Position numbers and translations under genes: made by a program
Part shown: piece by piece, positions 18,518-26,423 of the stretch
How the letters are laid out: each line of letters starts with the position of its first letter
How positions within the stretch are numbered: position 1 is the first letter of the stretch
Notes under the pieces: generated by a model
The model's input: the letters and a program-made list of their open reading frames with translations, nothing else
What the model was told of the DNA's origin: nothing
Database searches by the model: none
Assembly (NCBI GenBank): GCA_900642245.1
Contig: CAAAJI010000322.1
Location: forward strand, 1-26,423
DNA: 26,423 nt
Origin: Fragilaria radians
Taxonomy: Eukaryota; Bacillariophyta; Fragilariophyceae; Fragilariales; Fragilariaceae
Reading direction: 5' to 3'

Positions 18518-19979
18518 GATGTTAGGTATAAATGGAAACGACAAGAGGAAACCCTAAGAAATCTAAAGAATGATCGTACTAGACTGTGTCATAGGATATC
18601 TGTGGTAATCGAGAGACGAATCACCTACCGTACAAGTTCACTTATCGAGTAATTGGGTTATGGGTTTAGAAGAATCGATTGTTCTCAATCTTTGAGTTTG
18701 CAAACATGAAATAAGTAATACTTCTCATCAGCTTAGGCTGTAAAGTACGTAGCCCATTAAAGTTGCTACATGCTCAAAAAGATTAATACACATTTAATTG
18801 TTTATGAAATAGACCGTCCTAGTAGAAAGTTACGACTGTTTTCTTACAATATGAAATAAACGCTGGAACGATTAGAAACTGCTCTACATAGCTCAAACCT
18901 TGCTAATGTGAAGCCCTTTTTTCTTTCTTTATGTTGTTCTTGTTCTGCTAAAGGAAATCTTGAGTGAACTTCCTTACTAACAGCACAAATGTTGCTGAAT
19001 CTTTTGTGCTAGTATGTTTTTGCTATCTTCAGATTACACCGAGCCTTTCTGTAAAATTTGCTTTTATCGTGATTTAAAAATTATACCGTAACATTTGGTT
19101 GCTTGTCCAGATGTACCATGTGTTATAAAAGTAACACTTAGTGTAATGAGTTCACTTTCTGACTAGCAGCACAATTTTTTGTTTGTTTTTGCTATCTTCA
19201 AGTTACACTGAGCCTTTCAATAAAGTTTTGTTCATCAATTTTTAAAATAATAGCATAACATTGGATTGCCTGTCCAGATGTAACATATGTTATGTAAGTC
19301 ATACATAGTCATCATTCCGCTACCTAACGTCACATATCCCTTTTCACTTTATTCTTTTCATTGATCGTTATGACTTGTTGACTTGTTGCTATATTTTTAG
19401 CATTACACATTCAATGTAATTGAGTTTCGCATGCTCCTAATTACTTCAGTTGCAGGCAATACAAAATTCATCAGTATACAAAGGTTTGCATCACTTGATT
19501 TCGTAGTAAAACTCATTGGAAAACTTGCTAAGCTGCATGTTGAACTTTTATTATTACTTTATATTGAAAGAGGCCTTTGGGATGTTTTAGTGTCTATTAT
19601 TCACACAGATCCTGTTTGGGTTATCACACGTACTATACATATACTCTACTAGGGTTTATGGGTAATATTTAAGTTGAAATTAGCTTCGTTTTTCTTCAAC
19701 ACTTCCTTTTCCTTCTATAGTGACTACTTTACCCTTAATTAATTAGTTTAGTGAGGACTAATGTGGCTAAGATATTACAAGTCAAGTATACATTCCACCT
19801 TTTTGGAAGACACAAAAAACTGGAATTAAATTCGATCGGATTCAGGATTTAAAATAAAAAATGTCAAAGCACCAATGACCTTTTCAGTATCTTTTTTGAT
19901 CGCTCTAGGAATCCCTAGTAACAATCGTTTGCTTAAAGCATTGAGAGAAGACCATTTCTCTATCACATAGGATGATCTC
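18518..19979. other. Intergenic with a diverged tandem repeat, no supported gene
   Basis: Upstream of the GET2-like gene and downstream of the receptor-like gene. A + strand frame at 19431-19652 has no motif. The noteworthy content is the tandem repeat at 18962-19312, listed separately. Confidence 0.45.
18962..19312 (+). repeat. Diverged tandem duplication, two units of about 186 and 165 bp
   Basis: Unit 1 starts near 18962 and unit 2 near 19148. Matching blocks in order are CAGCACAA (18981 / 19167), TTTTTGCTATCTTCA (19017 / 19186), TTACAC-GAGCCTTTC and CTTGTCCAGATGTA/CCTGTCCAGATGTA (about 19103 / 19270). The spacing falls from 186 to about 168 bp because unit 1 has extra bases. Each unit ends in a short palindrome-like stretch (TAACACTTAGTGTAA near 19132; AACATATGTT near 19283). 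Confidence 0.75.
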
Positions 19980-22900
19980 CTACATGATTTTGGATAAAGA
20001 ATACTCAAATGACGACTTGGTAAATCGGTCACGAGCAAGAACATACCCATTGACTGTAAGCTCAAAGTACTCTGAGCGATTGGATGATAAGCAGAGTTTT
20101 GTCTCGCTGCAATAATGGTATACACCAACGTAAACATCTTCTGAAGTAGGAATACATGCTTTGTAATCTTTTGTTTCTCCGATTGCACCCAAGAATCCAA
20201 CTTTCGATAAAACTGTTCTATTCTTTTCACTCATGATTTTCAAAGTAACAACTCCTGGCGATTCTTCAACAATGGTTTTGAAGATAAAAAGAGATTCATT
20301 ATCAGAACATTTAGGTTGGAAATTTCGACATCCACAAGATGCGAATACGTGAGCTTGAATCTCAGAGCAAAACTCTGACGTAATGAATCTTGATGTTGTA
20401 TCGTCAAATTGAAAGCAATTTTCTTCACCGTACAGCTCGAAGTGAATATTCTCATCATGATTGTAATCGCTGTCATCAGGGCAGACGTTGCACTTCTGAC
20501 AGCCTTCGCACCATACAGCCGTCTGGTTGATTCTTGCTAGACTAGATGTCCTACCAGCCCTTAAAACAAGTTCTTGCTTGGATCCCATTGGAAATTTTCG
20601 GGCTCCAACCATAACGCCATCAAGATACACTACATACCCCTTATCTCCAGAAGGAAAGAAATAAGATGACTCCGAATCACAGCATAGACCATTGGAATTC
20701 TTATCACGAATTGAAAATAATAAAGGCACTTTTTCCGGCACACAGCTTTCGAAGGTAGAAAACTTAGAAGTTTCGATGCTGTTATAATTTTCAAACCCAA
20801 TTTCCCACAAGGAATTATACGAAGAGTCAGTCACAAGCCATGAAATATCTTGCGGAAATTTATCAAACTCTATGTCCACTCTTATATTTGATTCGTTTCG
20901 TAAGCATACGGCTTGATAACATCCACATAAAGTGGAAATATTTTTGGGTAATAGGGAACAAAATTCTGAGCTTAAACCTCGCTTTGATCCTATTGTGGCT
21001 AATTCAGAACATGATATACCAGAAAATCTGTTAAATGTAACGTGTAATGATTGTGAGGAAGGTTAAAGCAGATTCAGAGTGGCAATTGAACTTACCCTCC
21101 GATGTCAACCTCTTTTGAAGCATCTGCGACCATACCAGGGGGGCATACATTGCAAATCGAACAGTTGTGATAGCAACGAGATGGAATATTCTGGATTAAA
21201 CCACTACTTTCATCTAAGTCTATCTCGAAGAACTGTGATCTCCCGATATCAAAAGAATATCTCAATCTTTCCATGTCATCGATAAAAATAGTCCAATTTC
21301 CAAATCCCCCCGAGCCAATCATTTCGAATTTGCCCGTTTCGTTGTACAATATACATACTTCGATCATAAGCATATTTCCCCATACTGTGGATGGGGTTGA
21401 TTTAGACGACCAAAGGATAGATCCTAGAGGATTACGTAACTCTGATGGAAATCCTCCAGTGAAATTCAAGGCGATGGAAACCTTCTTTGACTTTTCCGTA
21501 CAGACTTTTTTACAACCACCCAAAGTAATACCCTTTGTCTCATATGCACCAACATAGTTCGAAAAATTTTTCCCGTCAATCAACGCGATAAACCCTGCAC
21601 CATCACTCATTTGCCGATCCTCAACAACAAAAGTAATTTGAACACAATCCGCTCTTTCCTTGGGAATACAAAAGTCCTCTAAAATCACGACTCGGATATA
21701 TCGAGGATCTCCGTCGTAACAGTTCTGACAATTAGCTATGCTTTCAGAGGGGATTTCTTGAGTGGCTACATTGGCAACATAATCAAGCGACCAAGAAATT
21801 AATCCTGGTTCTTCGTCTAGTGTTATGGCAATACGAATCGGTGTCCCTTGGCAAAACGATTTGCGCTGTATAACATTTACGTTATCTTGGTCAATAACAG
21901 CCATTGTTAATCCTTCATTGGATATCGAAAATTTGCTTTTGTATCCTGCTACCCGGTATTTTGGAAGTTTGCTAGAATTCGGATACAAGGGAATGACGAA
22001 ATCCGTTACATCGGCATCCTTGGCGACATGAAACAATTCGATGACACTTTTTTGAGAGTTTATGGCTAAGAAACGAGTGTCAGGGGAAACACTAAACACC
22101 GGTTGAACATCAACTGCCATGGACTCCAAAATATCAACTTTCAGTTCAGCAAGTCGATCCACGAAAGTAATGTAGTTCGTGGAATCAAATTGCAATCCAA
22201 ACATCGAAAAATTATTGAGACCGTATGTATTTGGAGCGACCTGTCCCAAAATGGCTCCAGAAGTACCTTTATAGTCAATTACTGCCACAACAGGTCTCGA
22301 TTGAAATGCAAAGTTATATACTCCAAAAGGGAGTAGATTTGGAAGCACGCGATTGTTCACTTGTTGAATATCATAAGGATTAGGAATGGAAATGTTCGAC
22401 ACTCTAAAGAGTCCGGATCCTTGAGATCCATCCGAAGGATTTGTTGACGGACAACCCAACAACTTGCCATTTCCTGAGAGTGCTACTCCAGAGCTACCAC
22501 TTGTGTTGAATGCCAACTTCCAATTAAAATCTTTGTCTTGTAGATAAAGATAACATCGATTACTTTTTCTCAAGCCAATCGCTAGTGAAAATTTACCACC
22601 TTCCCCTCCTATCGATAATGAGTCTATTTTCTCGCGAAATTGAAGCGGAGAACCTTGTCTGGACCACTCAGTGTCATGAGGATCAAACTTATAGACCTCG
22701 ACGTAATTCGTTATGTTCCCTACTGCAGCAACTGCAAGTGTAATCGGGACGCGACCACTTCTTCGCCGAAAAACAATTCCAGGAAGTGTCGCCAAGGCCA
22801 CGAGAGTCCCAAATCTACTCTTACCTTCTCCTTCAAGAGTTTGGCCTCTTTGAATCCACTTTGAATCGACCTGATCAAATACTCGAACAGTATCGACTTC

Positions 22901-25194
22901 AGGTTCTGAAATTACCAGAGTTCTTCCGTTCGCGGATAACGTGACGAAAGCCCCAGAACTCTCCTTTATTAGAAGGGGTATGCCTTTGCTTTTAATGGAC
23001 CAACAGTCACTTTCTCCATTCCTACATCCGAATGCCGGATCAATGCAAAAGGGAAAGCCAGACGGAATACTATCCAACCCGTTTTCTTCAGTTATTCCAC
23101 ATTTGTATCGAGGTCCAGATTTACAAGAGCCTTCGCAACAATCTCCCCCATCAAAGTCGAATTCTTGCTTGTTGAAAAATTCGTTACAACGTCCGTCACC
23201 AATAGGAAGAACTTGACAGAGAGATCCTGACTCTCCATGTTTACAATCACAGGTACCACTAGCATTGATGCATTGATTACCATTGGCGCAAGGATATAGC
23301 TCACCACATTTCGAACACACGAAGACAGTATTGATACTTAAAACTGGATCAATACTGGTAATATCAGAGCTTCCTGGAAGAAACCATCCCACTTTAATTG
23401 GCGCTGAAGAATCATCGGCTGCCGTATTAAAACTCACCTTTTCAGAGGCGGCTTCAATGTCACCAAGAGTGTCCTCTGAAATATGAAGCCAAGGAGGAAA
23501 ATGTGCGTGCAATTCGCCTTTGGTATAGTCAATAGAGCTTAGGACCCAACGAAGTCCAGAGTACAAAACGACATCCACCTTACGTTTTGGATTATTTTTG
23601 TCAAATGTTGCATCGATATAAACAGGGTGATGATACGCAGTAACGATTTTACCCTCATTATCTCGAAGAATTGTATACTTTTGACTTACTTTCCGTCCTA
23701 GACGATTGAAAGGATCAGTCAATTCGTCTACTCTAATAGTTTCACAAGTTTCAAGCTCTAGGTAATTGCATCTCAGCCCGAATGCTCCATCCTTGCAAAT
23801 ACATCGAAAACTATTACATCGGCCTCGTTCAGAGCCGCCACAATCTACATCACTGTAGCAGCTGGCAGCACTGAAGATATCCTCCATAGGCAGTACTCTC
23901 TCTGACGTTTTTCCCTTCCGAACATACCAAGGTCGCCCTAGAACAAGAGAGATATCTCGAGAAGTAGGATTCTGGGACATCGCCATTATGTTCTCACAGT
24001 AATTATTCGACCGAGAATGGCCAAAGGTCCAAGCCTCCATGTCAGAGCAAAACCCAATAGTTCCCCCTCCAATCGAATTTCTATAGACTACTCTATCCTG
24101 GGCGAAAAATGGACCATTGACCTCCAAAATAAACTCTCCGCTGTAAGTACTGAGAGCGGGTATAATTTCATCGTCAAATTGAACAATTATCGAGAAAGGA
24201 AGAAAGTAACCGCTTGCCTGTAAGAAGACTACGACAGCAAGCCCGCTCAGCATACCAACGAAGGAAATAGACAGCGAGAGGAAATGCAACCAGGATACTA
24301 GATTTGTTCTAGCTGGGAACTTTGTTTCACGGACTAGCATCGCCGTTGACCGATTGGCGGAACCAAAAAATCCAATTGACGATAATGAAAAAACAATGTT
24401 ATCTGATAGGACATTTGGAATATATTGGTAATGAGAGTCGGAGTGAATATTTTAGCAGACAATACCCAACAACCAACCATTGTAATAAACTTACCGAGAA
24501 AGCTAATAAATTGAATCGCAGTAAAGGTAAGGATGAGATAAAAAACATTGGGTGAAATGATGATCAAAAGAAACGTTACAAGTAATCCATATGCACCATT
24601 CCACGCCAACAAGAATAGAGGACAAAACCATTTAAGATAATTTACATTCTCAAAACTGGATTTAATTCCTTTATATCCCGTATGAAAGAGTTGGAGAGAT
24701 GTAATAAGGTCATCCTGCGTAACAACAGTAACTTCATTAGAGAATAACTAAGTTAGAGAATCCATAATAAGTATTTTGAAATATGCTTAGTCAGGCTAAG
24801 ATTACTTACTGACTATAGCAAGAACTTGTGATATCACAACAGGAACTTTCAGCGATGCGGGTATTGCAAGAACATTATTCGGAGTTCCTTTTGTCATCAT
24901 ATCAGCTAGAAGTAAAGTATACATGGTTGTTTTAATGGCAAAGACAAGTACACCCGTGAAGAAAGATGTAGAGAAACATGGAGCAACAATTAAAAATGAA
25001 AAAGTATCTTCGGATAATGTTGAGCTCTCAACGTCAAAATCACTATCAACATCGATATCCTCTTGAAGTTCAAGGTCAGAGCTAGCGGTATCAGCATTTG
25101 CGTTTCTTAATGATTCCTCATTATCCCCCGGAACGAAATCTCGAATTTCATCGGCCAAGCGATGAATTCTGGATGTCTCTAACGATTCATTCAT
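19980..25194 (-). CDS. Giant five-pass receptor-like surface protein with EGF, LNR/Notch, propeller-like and repeated Cys-rich modules
   Basis: Exons 25194-24810, 24731-24495, 24402-21096 and 21027-19980, joined by introns of 78, 92 and 68 bp (phases 1, 1, 2), give 1658 residues. ATG 25194 is the first after an in-frame stop. Order: acidic cytosolic N-terminus (1-64); hydrophobic segments at about 67-96, 116-133, 160-185, 187-207 and 246-270; then about 1390 extracellular residues. Outside: EGF-like Cys clusters (389-419 and 570-603), LNR/Notch repeat GDGRCNEFFN...DFDGGDCC (609-630), FG-GAP/propeller-like repeats (about 692-1048), a module around TPIRIAITLDEEPGLISW (1061-1078), a Cys knot CYHNCSICNVCPPG (1284-1297), LCGCYQAVC (1343-1351), a second module FDKFPQDISW...NGLCC (1364-1426) and WCEGCQKCNVCPDD (1482-1495). 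The family, known to me only as a diatom-type architecture, has no established function; adhesion or sensing is inference. Confidence 0.8.
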
Positions 25195-26204
25195 TTCATA
25201 CTCCGTAAGGTAAAATGCGCATCAATAAGGTTGATTGAAATATCGATGACCACTGTCACAGGACGAAATCTACGATGTGATATAGTCACGTGATGATTCA
25301 TATTTTCCGTTGGAATAAATTTCATAGGTTGGTTTTTTTGGCTAACTGTGCCAAATGTCAAAGTTCTCATTTTTTGGTATACTTTGCTAAATGCTCCTTC
25401 CTTCTTCAATGGGCATCTGAAATTGACACTAAAACGTTTCTTCACTATTTTTTTCTTTATTTAATGTTCCTATGATCATTGGATTCATTGTCATGTTACG
25501 AAAGGGTGCAAAAGGGTATGCCTGTCAAGAAAAAAGTTTGAACACATACTATGTGGTTGTTATTGCTTTCAGTATTGCCCTCTAACTATCAGACGTGTAC
25601 ATTCTTAAGTACATAGGTTGAATTTGCAAACGTCTCATTGCTTCTCGTAACATACTAGAAACCATGAAAAGGGAAAGTAATCATTGATATGGTTATTTCT
25701 TGCCCGCAATACTCTACATTGATAAATGTTTCCATTTCCATGCTATGACCTGATGCATGCAGTATGTTGATTAGACACAATGTGAAATTATGACCTGATT
25801 CAGACTATTTCTATCATTGGATCTTGTATTCAACTCTCGTAAAGAGTTTGAGTGTAACATGATAATGGGAAAATAACTAGAAGTACCAGCACATGTTTGC
25901 CTCATAAATCCGAAAATGAAAATGGACTTTTAGCCCTCTTGGGTTAACAACTGCTCGGTAGTGGGTGAATTAAGTGTGACAATACAGGCAAAGGAGGATA
26001 TGAAACAGTCTTTTAAATGCAAGGATGTAACAAACTGGAGAGGAACATGTAAACGAGCATTCAGTAATCTTCAGATTTTATTGACCAATTCGAAAGTAAC
26101 GTAAAAGCACGGTTTATTGCACTAACACAGATTATCGCACAAAGTGTATATCATCCAATCAAATATGAGTAAATGTTCTGTTCTCAATTCTGATTGGTGG
26201 ACAG
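25195..26204. other. Intergenic: promoters of the receptor-like gene and of the HTH gene
   Basis: No open frame with a recognisable motif. Just left of the HTH ATG lies a CCAAT motif (26154-26158) and, closer, an inverted CCAAT (ATTGG, 26193-26197). The remainder is AT-rich without evident repeats. Terminal inverted repeats for a transposon starting here could lie in this interval but are not identifiable from one end. Confidence 0.45.
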
Positions 26205-26423
26205 ATGAACAACCCAGAATTCCGCACAAAACAAGAAATGGGGAAGAAGAAGCACTACGATGGTGAGGAACTACAAGATGCTGTTACAATACACAAGAAT
26301 GGTGTGAAGATGCGTCATATTTTAACCAAATATCCTCATATTCCAAGAAGGACAATCTATGATTATATCAATTGCAAGAAGAATGGCTTGGAAGTTCAAA
26401 AACCTGTTGAAATGTCGTCTAAA
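26205..26423 (+). CDS. psq-type helix-turn-helix protein, N-terminal part (probable transposase), runs off the window
   Basis: From ATG 26205 the frame is open for 73 codons to the end of the window. Residues about 17-57 form a psq/CENP-B-N-like helix-turn-helix: YDGEELQDAVTIHKNG, then HILTKYPHIPRRTIYDYI, with basic residues KKKH before helix 1. Domains of this kind open pogo/Tigger-type and other DDE transposases, and also some domesticated DNA-binding proteins; this context of scattered transposon debris favours a transposase. An internal ATG at 26238 could be the start. The catalytic part lies outside the window, so its integrity cannot be judged. Confidence 0.6.
   Translation, partial: MNNPEFRTKQEMGKKKHYDGEELQDAVTIHKNGVKMRHILTKYPHIPRRTIYDYINCKKNGLEVQKPVEMSSK

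Noticed and set aside
19826..20230. 134-codon minus-strand frame overlapping the 3' end of the receptor-like gene
   Set aside because: Different frame of the same strand; exon 4 of the receptor-like gene continues the Cys-rich pattern in the other frame and ends at the TAG at 19982-19980.
1..26423. tRNA, rRNA, CRISPR or bacterial operon signals
   Set aside because: I looked for B-box-like GGTTCGA motifs, regularly spaced short repeats and clustered co-directional genes and found none convincing; the window is eukaryotic.

Overview
The window looks like nuclear DNA of a diatom, probably pennate. The genes are spliced with short GT-AG introns of 66 to 129 bp and lie on both strands with long AT-rich gaps. 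The protein repertoire also fits: a bHLH factor of the diatom type, a Lys/Pro/Thr-rich secreted peptide, and a giant membrane protein with EGF, LNR and repeated Cys-rich 'FP-x-DISW ... GLCC' modules. The organism call is inference from architecture; no marker gene such as rRNA is present.

Layout, left to right. Positions 1-2070 hold a decayed Ty3/gypsy-type retrotransposon on the + strand, with gag, zinc-knuckle, protease and integrase remnants but no visible reverse transcriptase. A long gap to 4288 has one weak possible integrase scrap on the minus strand. A class-3 (fatty) aldehyde dehydrogenase lies at 4289-6151 (+, two exons), followed by a DDE transposase remnant (about 6690-7060). A RAD17-type checkpoint clamp-loader gene is at 7371-8910 (+, two exons). 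A broken secreted-protein gene that no long ORF reveals sits at 9942-10427 (-), and a bHLH transcription factor at 10771-11799 (-), with a palindromic TGACGTCA site upstream. A small secreted KPTK-repeat peptide is at 13515-13853 (-), followed by two weak coding candidates (14069-14404 and 15853-16017, both +). A GET2/CAMLG-like ER membrane protein lies at 17129-18517 (-). A diverged tandem repeat (about 18962-19312) precedes a four-exon gene at 19980-25194 (-) encoding a 1658-residue, five-pass, receptor-like protein. The window ends inside a psq-type helix-turn-helix gene, probably a transposase (26205 onward, +).

The intact genes do not form an evident pathway. ALDH, RAD17 and GET2 are housekeeping functions (aldehyde detoxification, DNA-damage checkpoint, tail-anchored protein insertion). 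The bHLH is regulatory, and the secreted and receptor-like proteins are cell-surface or wall functions. Transposon debris lies between and at both ends. The most unusual items are the giant receptor-like protein, the KPTK-repeat secreted peptide, and the twice-frameshifted secreted gene at 9942-10427. I see no operon, CRISPR array, rRNA or convincing tRNA.
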